NCBI RefSeq assembly: GCF_014356525.2
Contig: NC_052508.1
Location: 50,695,858-50,759,857 of the forward strand
Length of the DNA: 64,000 bases
Reading direction: 5' to 3'
Source: Nilaparvata lugens
Lineage: Eukaryota > Arthropoda > Insecta > Hemiptera > Delphacidae
The notes beneath the pieces were generated by a model that was not told where the DNA came from, did no database searches, and worked only from the letters and a program-made list of their open reading frames with translations. The translations under genes and the position numbers were made by a program. Below are positions 48,483-61,165 of this stretch, piece by piece (position 1 is the first letter of the stretch; each line of letters opens with the position of its first letter).

Positions 48483-50606
48483 TAATGGCAAAGCAATACA
48501 GTTGGATCAAATCATGAATAATATAAGCAAGATGATATTTATCCAGCACAGTGAGATAATAAAGTTGACTCTGGTTCTTTATTAGTATTGGAAAAATGAA
48601 TTAAATTTTACTGGATAACCATCCGAGGACTAGCTTGCAATATGAAAATTATCATTTTATTTTGACAAATCGGCAAGCATTTCAACTAATATTCCTACTT
48701 CTTCAGCCCATCAAAAACTAATAGATCCATTATTGAAATTGAAACATTAAACAAGATTGAAGGAAGCTTCACGGTGCTAAGAAGAAATGAGAATTGAAAT
48801 GTCAATTACTGAGGTTTTATCGAGTCAGTTGGATTTGTTTTCAGAAATTCAATGTTTATCCCACATCCAAGCTAACAATTTAGTTGTATATTTTAGTACC
48901 CTATGAAAGAGTATTTCTTCTTCGATTTCATGTGATAGAAATAAAATTGGGAAACCCAAGATACAAATTTCTATCGAATTGTAGAATTTTCTTATACATC
49001 ACTTATTTCTTTGCAATTAACTTTCATCTCCAAAAAATCATGGCTTTTGATGTACATTTCACGTGGGAGTTTGAGTTTCATGAAAAATAGACAATACATA
49101 GAAATGAAATCTTATGTATTTTTCCTGGGTTATTCAATATTTTTTTTAGTCAACTATAGTCTGTGCAAACCTTAGATTGCAACATTGCTATTATGGAGAA
49201 CAAAGCTGCCAAATTTCACAGTAGCCAGAAAGCCAGTGAGCCAAGTGTGTGAGAGAAAGAGTGAAAAATAAAATAAGAATACTAAAACAGAATTCTATCA
49301 ACATGGAAATGGCAACAGTGTACTCCTATTTTCTCAAATAATAAAATTGGCCATTAAGTCCCCGTTCTGCAAAATAAAGTTTGGACAGACTATCATATTT
49401 TTTTTGTTTACATAAATTCATAGGAATGAATTCAAATTTTTACTCACACTCAATTGGAGTAGTTGAAGTACTATTTTCCCCTCCTTCTCTTTCATCTCTG
49501 GGCTGTCTCTTGAGGAGACTAGTATTTTGCAGGCCACAGGAGCATCAATAGCGACAGATTCATACAGCGATATCAGATACAATAATTATGAGAGTGTGAG
49601 AACTGCCCAAATCTAGCATCAGTTGATACATATGATGTTGTCAGCTCACTCACTCTCGATTGTTATTCATATCTCTGTCTCAATCTATCACCAAAGATAA
49701 ACTTGCATGCACTAGTACGAGGAATTTGTTTGTGATACAAGACAGATCAGACAATATTCTCATACAAGTCAAACAGTCCTGAGAATATATTTGATTGAAT
49801 TAGAATGTTGTCAATTTCAAAGATACCACATACAAATCCCTCATACTTGCATACAAATCTAAATGTAGCTGTTTTCATTTATATAGCTCCTGTGGCCTGC
49901 ATAGTACAGTCTGAATTTGGTAGGAAGCTGAAAGAGACTTTAAATACACACATTATACAAGTTGCAACCGATCTTCTAATATGTTAATAAATTTGACTGG
50001 GTCTGACTTTTCAACGTAATAGTGAAATACAATTTGGGTAGTTCGCCTACAGTGTTTTTACTATCGAGTAATTAATTAATTTTTTAGGTTTATACATACA
50101 TACATATAGGGATGTGTTTGTCCGAAAATATGTCAAAACTACATAAAACTATAATTTGTAGCAATCAAATTTGTTTAAATCTTTTAATGGAAAAACTGCT
50201 TTGTTTTGAGTTCCTTAAAGACGTTTTATTGTATACTTCAATGTCTTTAATCAGCAGAGAATTTGAAAATGAGAACCAAAGTAAAAATATTCAAATTTTA
50301 ACAGACAATAATTTTGAAAAATTCTAGAAGATTGAAGGATTGAAAAAAATGTTGCCAATTAGAAGATCGGTAGAAGCAAGAATCAAGCATAAATATACGA
50401 CAAACTCAATGAATATTATATAAGAAAATGTAAAATAATATTATAAACTATCCGCATAAATAATAAAAGTTGAAATGGGCCTGTTGAAGTCCCTAAGTCA
50501 ACACACTTGATCACTTGAAAATTAGGAAAGATCAAAACAATAATTGCATTGTGTAGAGTAATTGATAAAATATACATGGCGACAAATTAATAAAATTAAT
50601 TTTTCA

Positions 50607-50695
50607 CCTTTACCATTTTTACCGTTACCTTGTTTACCTTTATCATTTATACCTCGTTTACCTTTACCATTTATACCTTGTTACCTTTACATGAG
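50607..50695. repeat. Degenerate ACCTTTACC minisatellite
   Basis: Repeated TTTACCTTTACC-like units with variation over about 90 bases. Confidence 0.7.
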
Positions 50696-51475
50696 AAATT
50701 TTTCAAATAACCTTGGAAATTAATCTAAAATATGGAGATTAGAACAAAAATACACACCATTTAGTTGAAGAAACTCCATTCAGCAACTTACTGCTAATCA
50801 CGGCAGGTTCCTTATAGGTGTATCAGACAAACGCTCAAAAGGAAACACCAACATTCTTCCAAAAGTTGAAAAGTAAGTTTGATCTATTAAAGTAGAATTC
50901 CTGGAAACTTCAAACTCCGGAAAATAATGCAACAGATATTTTTAAGCGACTAAACCGATAAATTAGTATTGTTAGCATCATCCCGAAATGCTGTAAAATA
51001 CAGTTAAAGTGAGCTTTCATTCCCGTTTTAATTAATTCAATGTTTATTCCCGAATTGATAACGCTACATAACAAAACGGTTAACATCTCTATGAACCGAC
51101 CCGAATTGGTAACGTTATTTACAAAATATTAAAATTTGAAACGGCATAATTATATTATTCCGCATTTACTGCAATAAACGGAAACATCGATTTGATTAAA
51201 AATGACAAGAGTGAATAAAGCATGCAGGAAATGATCCACCAAAACTACTGATAAAATGAGATTTTTTAAATGGTAAAATTTTTCGCAAAGAAATAAATCA
51301 CCATAATGTTGAAGCCACAGTATATTATTAAATACTGAATTTTGCTATTTCTATGATAGATCAGTGATCAATAGAAATAGTGCAGAAATAAATACCAGCC
51401 CAACAGCTTATTATTTTTTTCAAAGACAGTTTGAAGTTGATATATATTGTGAATTTAAGCAGAATTCAAATTTTG

Positions 51476-51560
51476 TATCATGAGAAAATGCCAGTCCAAA
51501 CCGAGAATCGAACCCGGGTTCAACGATTTGGTTTGGCATTTGTTTGATTCATTTTATCAG
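51476..51560 (-). repeat. Possible SINE fragment (B-box only)
   Basis: On the minus strand GGGTTCGATTC resembles a pol III B box, but no A box or tRNA fold is seen. Weak. Confidence 0.2.
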
Positions 51561-51654
51561 TGAGAAGAACATCAGCACACGAATGAGTAAAAAAATATCC
51601 TACCTTACGTGATGCTGCGATGTCTATGATGGTGGTGGGGGGGGGGGTTCTAAC

Positions 51655-51729
51655 CTGAAATGGTATAAAACCTGCGAAAATTTTGAAAATGTTGTCTACC
51701 ATCTTAGCTGTGTAATCAAGAGCTCTATC
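51655..51729 (-). CDS. Candidate 25-codon exon
   Basis: Acceptor CAG at 51730-51732 and donor CAG then GTTAGA bound exactly 25 codons (DRALDYTAKMVDNIFKIFAG is part). Phase zero at both ends. No family recognised and no neighbour exon confirmed. Confidence 0.2.
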
Positions 51730-53301
51730 CTGAGAAACTATCAAACTTGTCAACCACAGAGGAGATATTGTATAAAATTTATAAATTAAAACATAAAAAA
51801 TGAAGTCAAAACCATCTACGTTTCTGTATTCTAATACTCCGTGGGACGCATAGTGATTTATGAGTTCAAAATCTAAATTTCCAACATAACTTGCAAGACA
51901 ACCTATAATCGAATGGGATTAACAACCGTTTTAAAAACATTAATAAATTGTTGAAAATTAGGCTGCAAAGCAAATTTATAAGAGCTAAATTTGAAAAAGA
52001 AATAATCTTCATATGATCTACTCACGATCGGAGACCACTTTGAAACGAATAATTTAAGAGAATGATAATGATTTTATTTGAGTATTACAATAGTATCAAT
52101 CTATGAGTACAATACACTATGGATTAAAACAGCACAATACATGCTTCTAGAAATTCTGAAGCCTGGCCATTTTCCGAATTCCAGATAAGATTGTTCATGA
52201 AAAATAGGAGCAAAGGGTTTTATTGAAGATTGACCACGTCGTACGAAGTTGAGTCACTAAATAATTGATTGAGTTGTGATGAAATTTATACAATCATGAA
52301 AAGTATGAGACAGTTCAGTTTTCACGGACAATTTTACGTAAAAATAAAATCATTTAGCTGTAAACTTATATTGAAGTTTAGCCTTTGCGACTTCTAAGAA
52401 TTTTTGTTTAAATTCGGTAACTCTCGCAAAATATTATGGAAAATGGACTAAGTTCATGTTATTAGACCCAGATAAAGATGTAATCGCTTGATTATGAATT
52501 CCCGATGATTAACCATAGTCTTAATAGAACACAGCCAAGATGACAGACCATAACTTCCAAACTAACCCTATAGTCTGAGGTTCAACTTTATAGGTATTAA
52601 ATCTATTGATTCTATTCAACTAATATTATTCAAATTTGAAAAGTGTTTCCTTCTTTATTATTTGAAATGCAGTAAAGCTTTGAAATGTCTATTCTTCTTT
52701 CACATGTTTCAGAAGAGAATCTCTTGACATTGACGAGAAGAATTCTTAACTCTGATTCATAAATTGAATCTTCATTAAAAAAGGAACAAGCTATAACATC
52801 TTATCTTTCATTTTTCCCCTAAGAAATTATTACATCTATTTATGGTAATCTATGAATAAAGTACAATTTACTTTCTTCTGTTTAGATACGAGTACTTGAA
52901 CTAATCAGTATTGAGACCTAATTTTTTTCATTTATTGTATAAAAGACTATAATCATAATACAATTATGACATTGGAGGAAAAACTAGGCTGAACCTGTAC
53001 TGTTTCTCTCCAAAAATTTTGATAAAGTGTTAATGTTGTCCAAAAGATAAGTTTATGTAATCACACACTGCTTCATTACTTGATTTTCGGTCCAGGAATG
53101 ATGATTTAAAATTTTGAATTTTTAAGGTTGATTTTATACTCTAAATGAATCCCAGAATGTATCACAATAAATTAAAAACTTTAGAAATATTGCACTTATT
53201 TAAAAAATGTTAATACAAAAACAAAAAACTAATCACTCCAAACTTCACTAAGAAATGTGGATTTCAATAGTGTTCAAAAAATTCTATAAACTGGAAAATA
53301 A

Positions 53302-53388
53302 TTATGCATTTTCTGGTAAAAACCTATCAATAAATGAGCCAAGAAACAAGGGATTGCTGCCATGAGTATCCTCCACGATGCGCCGCTC
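53302..53388 (-). CDS. Candidate terminal exon, unknown gene
   Basis: Acceptor TAG at 53389-53391, then ERRIVEDTHGSNPLFLGSFI and DRFLPENA to TAA. It could join the small exon at 54211 in frame. Not recognised. Confidence 0.2.
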   Translation of the reverse strand, partial: ERRIVEDTHGSNPLFLGSFIDRFLPENA

Positions 53389-54210
53389 CTATAAACCTGT
53401 AATTTGCATTGTAAGCATTCTTGTATAGTCTCAATAGAGGCAAAACAATGAAGAGCTCCGCACCTCAATAGTATTGAGCTATTGGTCGAGAACCAATGCA
53501 GGAACCATTTAGGTACCATGCTTCAATTTAGTATTGTAAGAGTGTGTGGAACAATTGCTTCGAATTTGGTTACAATCAATGTAAACAATAGATTCGAAAT
53601 TAAATTAATAAGATTCAGTATGAAAGGACAAGAGCTTACTTAATCTTCCACCTGAATCTCAGCTGAACATAATCGTAATTTCAGCTACAAAAATTCAGAA
53701 ATGAAAAATTCTTTAGTAGACTATCTAAGGACTCAAAGCCCTCAGATTTGGCCCTCTAGCATATTCAACTAATTTCTATGGGAGAATCATGTAGATTTTT
53801 TCAGGTTTCCTGGAATACGATACATGAATTTGAGATAGTGAAAAAGCAATAGTTTTTGCTTGGTTTGTTTTTACTGCTCGAAAGAAGATAACCAATAAAG
53901 ATCTCTGGCTTTCTAAATTGGAGGAAGAGATCAGATATTAAGAATTCATGAGAAAAGTTCTAATCAGAGACTTGACACTTCATTTTCATTCTCAACTCAT
54001 TTTGAGATGTTGTCTGTCATGAACCTTCCAAGATTCTATAAATTTTTAGAAGAAAAAACTCTATAATTTCGACAGTAAAAAAATGCTTACAGTACAAAAT
54101 ATATGAACTCAATAAAGATTAAGCAATGCACAAAGCACTAGATGTAATAAATAAATGAAACTGTGTGTTGATGTTCTTGTTTTGATGGATCTAAAATAGA
54201 TGTCACTAAC

Positions 54211-54248
54211 CTTCAGCATACTGCTCTTCAATGGTAAGCCGCAAATAC
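54211..54248 (-). CDS. Candidate micro-exon
   Basis: Bounded by acceptor TTACAG and donor GTTAGT. One frame reads YLRLTIEEQYAE. Too short for a firm call. Confidence 0.2.
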
Positions 54249-56364
54249 CTGTAACAACACACAACATTCATGTTAGGTATTCAATGAAAAAGTGGCAATA
54301 AAGTCATAAATTGATTTTATTTATTTATAGTAGACTATAACATTTCTACAAGAAAACAATATGTGTCATAAACAATACAGTATAATAAAAAATACAGTTT
54401 CCATAGATATATAACCTAAGTTTTATATTTTTCAATAACGAATAATGCTGGATAGTATAAGTACACGAAGATGGGTTGAATCTTCCCATTTACATGAGTT
54501 CGACGTTCCCATCTTTAGTTATTCATTTTAACTGTTAGCATTGGTTGAATGAGAAGCGTTCATGTTATTTATGAGGAATTCTGACTAAGCTAAGCTTAGT
54601 TTTCCTCAGTTCAAGTTGAAGATTAAGGTTAGTTGAACCAAGTTCACTATATAGAGCTGAGTAACCTGGCTCAGTTTTCATCATGAACGAAATATTGTGA
54701 ATCTGAGAGTTTGACATATTCATTGTACGAGCTTGGATATACTTCATTAGAGCATTATAGTAAACTTGAAGTTCATGAGTAAGATTTGGAATCTTCAGAT
54801 ATATATAGCATCATTCCAAGCGTGAATATGAAGTCATATCGAGAATCATGTATGTGAATGCGATGATACCGTTTTTGAGTTGCCAAGGGCGTTTTCGGAC
54901 AAACACGCATATTGTTTATTGTAAACATTGTCCAATACACATTTGATTTTTCAAGTCGTTGACTGGGAGCTGCTGAGAGAGAAAGAACAATCTCAGGACT
55001 CGTTGGCAATAGTATTAGAAGAGTGGAGAGCTAGACGAGTAAAGTGTAAGGAGAGTGTGAGAGGAGTGCAGAGTAAAAACACTGAATTTTCAAAAAAACA
55101 GTGAGTATGTCTCTTAGTCTACTCCCCCAAAGCAGCCAAGCACATAGTTTTCTTCCTCTCCGACTGTCATTCTAAAAATCTCTAAACTAAATTCTACACA
55201 TACTAAATTCTGTCTCTCCACCAGAACCTTGACTTTCGTAGTCATCTTCTACATATTCCTACATATCCTTTCCAACATATTCCTGATGAGGTCTCAGTCG
55301 GGATCAGAGACGTAAAGTAGTTTTGGTCGGGATAACTGAAATCACTTCATCTTCGTTCCCTACGTCTTCTTACCTAGTAGAGCAACCTAATGTCAATCTC
55401 ATTAAATCATTTCTCATTCGATCCTTTCTTGCAACGCCACAAACCAATCTCAGTTTTCTCATCTCCATCACTTTTACCTTCATTCCAAGTTTCTCTGAAA
55501 TAGACCGACTTTTACTACAATACAGAATTTAATCTTTTTTTTTATAAGGAAGGGATGTGTAAACCCTAGAGATTACTTGTATATATTGAAATAGGTGGAT
55601 AATCGCGAAGGTTTATCCGCGTTATTTCAAATTTGATAATCCGCTGATGAGGGTTGGCAGCACTGATGGCTGCATGAAGTTTAACTTAGAGACTGTTCGT
55701 GTTATTTTTCTCATTTATTACTAATTTCGGGATTCTAGTTTCATCTAAAGTACATGTGAACTTTCATCTGAGGTCATGATTGAAGGCAGCGATCAATCAG
55801 AGTGAGTTTTTGGCCCTTCATCTATTTTCGAGCGTGTTTTTAGTGATATAACCTATTAAATGACAAGGACTAGAAACTGTGGAAATTATCGTTGAAACAC
55901 CAATTCTGGACTTTGACCCGACTTGACTAAATCTCAACAGACAAAAAATTACCTCAATAATTCTCAACCCTGCGAGAGAATATTAGTGCTGTAAAATAGA
56001 CTTTCAAACAATTTCGGAAGCTCCCTTACGCTTGATACTTGTTGCTTCACCCAATTGTATCTGCTGTTGCGCGTCCTCACCCTTTTTGAATGAAAGGATG
56101 ATACAAAGCTTACAATTCCAACTGCGTATCACATTGCACAGGTGCTTCCTGTCCATTTGTGTCATTATTACTAGTGATCAAAGAACTGCATAATAGTGGT
56201 GTCTTATCTTGACCGTTACCGTCGAGCTTAGCTGTGATTCTTATCAGAACTCTAATGTCAATAGTACCGAAGACAATACTAGCCTATTTTCGTCAAATCT
56301 AATACCGTACTATCTGATAGCCTACCTGCTGTATATCTGTGATTAAAAAAAAAAAAATAATAAT

Positions 56365-57933
56365 ATGTCAGTCACTACTTACAAAACTCCAAGAAATACC
56401 ATAGGCATATATCATGAAAAACAATGTTATAGAAGAAGCCATCCTCTAATCAACGGCGATATAGTGTGGAGATGTATTCATAAGGGCTGTTCAGGTACAA
56501 TTACAACTGATTCAACATTGGGAAAAATAAAAATTTCTACTGTGAAGCATGTCAATCATCCGATACCTCTTACTCCAACGAATATTATGAATAATGATAA
56601 GAACTATGACAAAGGAAATGAGAAAATTGAGAAAGTTAAGGGCACGGCTACCCTTCAAAGATTGTCACTCGACTCAAGAATAATTAATAACCGGAAAGTT
56701 CAAGTATGTAGCACAGGATGTCAAACAGATGATTTAATATTGAAGGAGAAAGATGATTTAGTCACTCGTGTTAATGAGCTGCTAATTCACCGGAACGCAC
56801 TTATTCAAGAGATACAGAATCTTAAAGATGATCAACCGAGTGTTTCACAAAGCAAGCAACCGGAAAAAGATAACTTTTCTGAGAACTCTGCGTTAAAGAA
56901 GATAGCGGACCTAAAAGAGGAAATACGGAAGCAAGATGTTATTATCAAGGAAATCAATGAACTTAATGACTCTATAACCAACAAATACGAATCTCTGCAA
57001 CTCCAAGTAAAAATGCTCACAAAAATCACCTCTAAGAATCGCTCAACCTCTTTCAATCCAACTAGATTAGCTTCGACTCCAACCGACCAAGTGAACTCAC
57101 TCTCAACCAATGCACATGTTCCCTATAGGAAAATCCACTTCTATGGTGATAGTCATAGCAGAGATCTCGCTATTATAACCAATAATCGTCTTACTGGAAC
57201 TGAAGTATTTGGAATCTGCAAAGCCAACGCCGGCTTACTGGACATTGTGAACTGCGGCTCTATTGGGAACGGTTTGGGGAAGGAAGACTGCTTAATCATA
57301 GTGGCAGGTGCGAATGATGTAGCTGGAGGCAGAGTCGATACTATCTACAAACACCTAGAACATGAGCTTTCAAATCTCAATCATACTAACGTTGTCTTTG
57401 TAAGCATTCCTCTGCGACGTGATATACCACTTTCTCACACATACTACAAAAATATTGAAGCGGCTAATACATATATTTCCGAAGTGGCAATTGGATTAAA
57501 TCACGTTGAATTCTTCGACATAAATGAAATCATGCACAGTAGACATTTTACGAAACACGGATTCCACTTTAACAGTAAAGGGAAACATATGCTTGTCTCA
57601 TCACTGATAGAGAGACTTCTCTCAAGATCAACTTCATGGCGGAGGCCACCAGTAATACACCACTTTGAAGCTCCTAGCAGAATCAATACTACCCCTACAT
57701 CTCAGTGTGCAGCCACAAATAATGCGACAGATGAAGAAGAGAGGATGAATCGCGACTTGGTTGCTGTTGTTCTCGATGGTGCAGAGTGCCGGGATACGAG
57801 AGAGAGTGAATCTTTACAATTGGACACAAACTGTCAGTCATCTGCTGAGCTCATTCATACCGGTGGTGATGATAATGACTCTAGTGTTGTTTTTGTGAAT
57901 GGGAACAATTTTTTAGAAGCAAGAGAGATGTAA
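56365..57933 (+). CDS. LINE ORF1: FLYWCH-like, coiled coil, SGNH esterase
   Basis: 522 residues, uninterrupted. Residues about 1-75 carry a FLYWCH-like zinc finger (WRCIHKGCSG, then KHVNHP). Residues about 125-225 are rich in Glu/Lys/Leu heptads, likely coiled coil. Residues about 252-410 form an SGNH/GDSL hydrolase: GDSHSRD holds the nucleophile block, AGANDV the third block, and HGFHFN near the end the catalytic histidine block. The C-terminal 110 residues are acidic and disordered. ORF1 proteins of this kind bind RNA and form complexes with the element transcript; the esterase substrate is unknown. The start ATG follows an A-rich run. Confidence 0.85.
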   Translation: MSVTTYKTPRNTIGIYHEKQCYRRSHPLINGDIVWRCIHKGCSGTITTDSTLGKIKISTVKHVNHPIPLTPTNIMNNDKNYDKGNEKIEKVKGTATLQRLSLDSRIINNRKVQVCSTGCQTDDLILKEKDDLVTRVNELLIHRNALIQEIQNLKDDQPSVSQSKQPEKDNFSENSALKKIADLKEEIRKQDVIIKEINELNDSITNKYESLQLQVKMLTKITSKNRSTSFNPTRLASTPTDQVNSLSTNAHVPYRKIHFYGDSHSRDLAIITNNRLTGTEVFGICKANAGLLDIVNCGSIGNGLGKEDCLIIVAGANDVAGGRVDTIYKHLEHELSNLNHTNVVFVSIPLRRDIPLSHTYYKNIEAANTYISEVAIGLNHVEFFDINEIMHSRHFTKHGFHFNSKGKHMLVSSLIERLLSRSTSWRRPPVIHHFEAPSRINTTPTSQCAATNNATDEEERMNRDLVAVVLDGAECRDTRESESLQLDTNCQSSAELIHTGGDDNDSSVVFVNGNNFLEAREM

Positions 57934-57954
57934 CTCATTCAGATTCACATACCA

Positions 57955-58235
57955 ATGATAATAGTCATAACAATAGCAATAATAATGAAAACCATGGTAA
58001 TAATAGTGTTAATGATATCAATAACGATGATAGTAATAATAATGATAATAATAATGATAAAGGTAAAAGTAATTATAATAATGATGAGAATAATAATAAT
58101 AATAATAGTAATAGTAATAATGATAATGATAGCAGTAATAATAATAATGATAATAATAATAATAATAATAATAATAACGGTTATAATAGTGATGGTAATA
58201 ATAATGATGATGCCAATAATAATAGTACTAATAAT
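57955..58235. repeat. AAT-rich low-complexity tract
   Basis: Imperfect (AAT)n/(GAT)n sequence between ORF1 and ORF2. In the ORF2 leader frame it encodes a long Asn/Ser/Asp run; the other frames' Ile/Met reading is an artefact. Confidence 0.9.
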
Positions 58236-58376
58236 ATGCTCAATTCTCAGGATATGATAGAGGTTTCATTCAGTGTATTTCACTGGAATACTCAAGGTAT
58301 CATACAGAATAACAAGCTAGACGAGATTAATTGTTCATTGCCAGTTTACAAAAAAAGCCTACCATTATTTGTTTAA
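58236..58376 (+). pseudogene. ORF2 N-terminal piece, out of frame
   Basis: ATG at 58236 reads MLNSQDMIEVSFSVFHWNTQ then GIIQNNKLDEIN, the first motif of a LINE endonuclease, but runs to TAA at 58374-58376. The rest of the endonuclease continues one frame back from about 58331 (FIASLQKKPTIICLTEHWV). A single-base loss near 58330-58337 best explains the break. Confidence 0.7.
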
Positions 58377-61165
58377 CCGAGCACTGGGTAGGAGAAAACA
58401 ACCTCTTCCTTCTACATAGATTTCACGAATATAACCTAAGTTCGTACAATTTCAGACAACAAAAAATAAGAGGAGGGTCGTGTATCCTATCGATAGATAG
58501 TCTATCTTGTGAAGCTATACCTGATTTTCAGAATTTTTACATTGAACAGTACTTTGAGTGCTGCGGAGTTAAAATTAACGAGCATTTTAATCTAATTGTA
58601 ATTTGCATATATAGATCTCCTAACAATTCCAGGCATTCCTTGAACATATTTTTTGAAAGATTGAATAATTTGTTAGAATTCTGTTTCAAAAAGTATCCCA
58701 AATACAAAAGACTTCTCTCAGGTGACTTCAATATAGATATAATGAAGGAATCAATAGCACGATCCAGATTCCTAGATTTATTACAATCTTATAACTTGTT
58801 CCTGCACTACACAGATGATCCGACTAGACTTACACCAGGCTCTAGAACATGTATCGACAACGTAGCTTCCGATTTTGACCCACGACAGTGTAATAGTACA
58901 ATCATTGACAATGATTTATCTGATCACACAGCACAACTGGTTGACATTCCAAATAAACTGCTTACTTCTTGCAACCGAAACAGATCAAATACAAATAAAA
59001 AAAGAGAAACCTTTAAAACAATAAGAATATTTTCGAAAAATAATATTGATCTCTTCAACACCATTCTATCAAGTGAGAGCTGGGAATCGCTTTTTCAATT
59101 GAGTGATACTATCTCCGACCCTAATATTTTGTACAATAAGTTTCACACAATGGTAATCTTATATTTTGAACAATCTTTCCCGCGAAAACCTCATACAAAA
59201 GAAAGATTACTCAACTGTGATAAGGGATGGATTACATCTGGAATACGTAGATCATGTGCCAGGGCCAGGGAGCTACACATGCAAGGCAGATCACGTGACT
59301 GCTATGAATTCAGAGAATATGTGAAACAGTATAAAAAAATATTGAACAGATGTATTAGACAGGCGAAAATAATGTACAACAGCAATAGAATAAACAATTC
59401 TGACAATAAGACAAAAATGGCGTGGAAAATTGTTAAGCAAGAAACAGGCATAAACACTAAAGAATTGAATCTATCTAAAGTATTTGAAAAAACTCCTATA
59501 GAATCCACACTGAACTCATTCAACAACTTCTTTGCTAATATTTGCCAAACACTCAATCTAAATATCAACATGCATGCAGCTCTTGATTATTGTAGAAAGC
59601 AACCAGAAACAAATAATATCCTCATTACATTTAATCCAGTCACAGAGCATGAAATAATTAATCTAATGAAAAAAATGAAGGCATCAAAGGCACCTGGATG
59701 GGATGAGTTCCCTCCTTTCCTCTTAAAGAAATGTATTGTAAACTTGGCTAAACCCTTAACCTTCCTAGTCAACCAGTCTTTTAGATATGGAGTGTTTCCC
59801 GATCTCTTAAAGTACAGCAGTGTGCTACCCTTTCTGAAAAAGGGAGACCCACAGGACTTTGGAAATTTTCGACCAATAGCAATACTATCTGTATTTTCAA
59901 AAGTATATGAAATGGCGGTCGCAAGCAGGTTGACTGCTCATCTTGAAAATAATGGATTATTTAATGAGAATCAGTTCGGTTTTCGTAGGAGCAAGGACAT
60001 TGTAGGTGCAATTTATGAATTTGTCAGGGTTATGTCGCATGCGATTGACAGGTCGCAACATGCTGCTAGCATCTTCTGTGACCTGTCAAAAGCTTTTGAT
60101 TGTGTGAATCACGAGATATTACTGAAAAAGTTAAGCTATTATGGAATACATGGCACCGCTCTAAAATGGTTCAGCTCATACCTTTATAATAGGCAACAAT
60201 GTGTGAGAGATAAATTGTCCGCTAAATCTTCTTCATATACTTTAGTCCCAAATGGAGTCCCTCAAGGATCCGTACTAGGACCTTTGCTTTTCCTAGTATA
60301 TATCAATGATCTGACAAGTGCTGCACCTGATATAAGATTAATTATGTATGCAGATGACACAACTGCTCTGGCAACAAGCCCCGATCACATCACTCTTGCA
60401 AATAAATTGAAAAGTGCACTGTCGGCAATGTCAAAGTGGTTTGAAGCAAACGGTCTATCGTTGAACTATAATAAAAGCCATCTTATTCAATTTAGCTCTG
60501 CTCGTAATCAAACAGCAGTGAACAGAGTACATCTTCCAATAATTGAAGACAGTGTTGAAGTGTCCTCTTCAACAAAATTCCTGGGACTTATAATAGATCA
60601 GAGTTTTACTTGGAAGGAGCATATTCAGGTCCTTGCAAAAAAACTAAATCAAGCTTATTTTGTAATTCTCACCCTCTCTCACTCACTAGACAAAAGCACC
60701 CTATTGGCCGTCTACTACGCATATGTCTACTCATATCTAAGCTATGGAACCATTTTCTGGGGAAATTCTGTTGATAGCGGTAAAATTTTTATAATCCAGA
60801 AAAAAATAATAAGAGTCATTTGTGGATTGAGATCAAGAGATTCTTGCAAAGCATTCTTCAAAAACCTAAACATTCTAACGCTACCATCTATTTATATCTA
60901 TCAATTGTTGGTTTTTGTTAAACAGAATTTAGATAAATTTCAATTTTGCACAGATAATCACGGGTATAATACACGCAATAGTAGTCTCATTGCTTTTCCA
61001 GTACATAGACACACAGCTCTAGAAAAAACTCCATTCTACTCTGGAATACGTTATTTTAATAAATTACCTGCAGCCATCAGAAATCTAGATTCAATAAACA
61101 AATTCAAACTAACAGTCAGAAAAATGCTAGTAGAGAAAGCCCTATACTCTGCTGCCGAATTTTAA
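58331..61165 (+). CDS. LINE ORF2: endonuclease and reverse transcriptase
   Basis: 944 codons in one frame. The N-terminal part is an apurinic-type endonuclease lacking its first motif here: LTEHWV, SGDFNIDIM (about residue 133) and LSDH (about 197) are present. The RT domain spans about residues 450-710, with CDLSKAFDCV (about 585), NGVPQGSVLGPLLF and the catalytic YADD (about 673). The C-terminus YNTRN...LPAAIRNLDSINKFK is typical of LINEs. Its role is target-primed reverse transcription of the element RNA. The apparent TTG start is not a real initiation site; the true start lies in the shifted frame upstream. Confidence 0.9.
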   Translation: MFIASLQKKPTIICLTEHWVGENNLFLLHRFHEYNLSSYNFRQQKIRGGSCILSIDSLSCEAIPDFQNFYIEQYFECCGVKINEHFNLIVICIYRSPNNSRHSLNIFFERLNNLLEFCFKKYPKYKRLLSGDFNIDIMKESIARSRFLDLLQSYNLFLHYTDDPTRLTPGSRTCIDNVASDFDPRQCNSTIIDNDLSDHTAQLVDIPNKLLTSCNRNRSNTNKKRETFKTIRIFSKNNIDLFNTILSSESWESLFQLSDTISDPNILYNKFHTMVILYFEQSFPRKPHTKERLLNCDKGWITSGIRRSCARARELHMQGRSRDCYEFREYVKQYKKILNRCIRQAKIMYNSNRINNSDNKTKMAWKIVKQETGINTKELNLSKVFEKTPIESTLNSFNNFFANICQTLNLNINMHAALDYCRKQPETNNILITFNPVTEHEIINLMKKMKASKAPGWDEFPPFLLKKCIVNLAKPLTFLVNQSFRYGVFPDLLKYSSVLPFLKKGDPQDFGNFRPIAILSVFSKVYEMAVASRLTAHLENNGLFNENQFGFRRSKDIVGAIYEFVRVMSHAIDRSQHAASIFCDLSKAFDCVNHEILLKKLSYYGIHGTALKWFSSYLYNRQQCVRDKLSAKSSSYTLVPNGVPQGSVLGPLLFLVYINDLTSAAPDIRLIMYADDTTALATSPDHITLANKLKSALSAMSKWFEANGLSLNYNKSHLIQFSSARNQTAVNRVHLPIIEDSVEVSSSTKFLGLIIDQSFTWKEHIQVLAKKLNQAYFVILTLSHSLDKSTLLAVYYAYVYSYLSYGTIFWGNSVDSGKIFIIQKKIIRVICGLRSRDSCKAFFKNLNILTLPSIYIYQLLVFVKQNLDKFQFCTDNHGYNTRNSSLIAFPVHRHTALEKTPFYSGIRYFNKLPAAIRNLDSINKFKLTVRKMLVEKALYSAAEF

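Noticed and set aside
57955..58257. Ile/Met-rich open frame
   Set aside because: Wrong frame of the AAT-rich tract; the Asn/Ser frame joins the endonuclease start.
58345..58358. Run of seven A as a programmed -1 frameshift site joining ORF2 pieces
   Set aside because: The frame used after the break is already endonuclease-like upstream of the A run (FIASLQ), and the heptamer does not fit the canonical slippery pattern. A simple one-base mutation explains it better.
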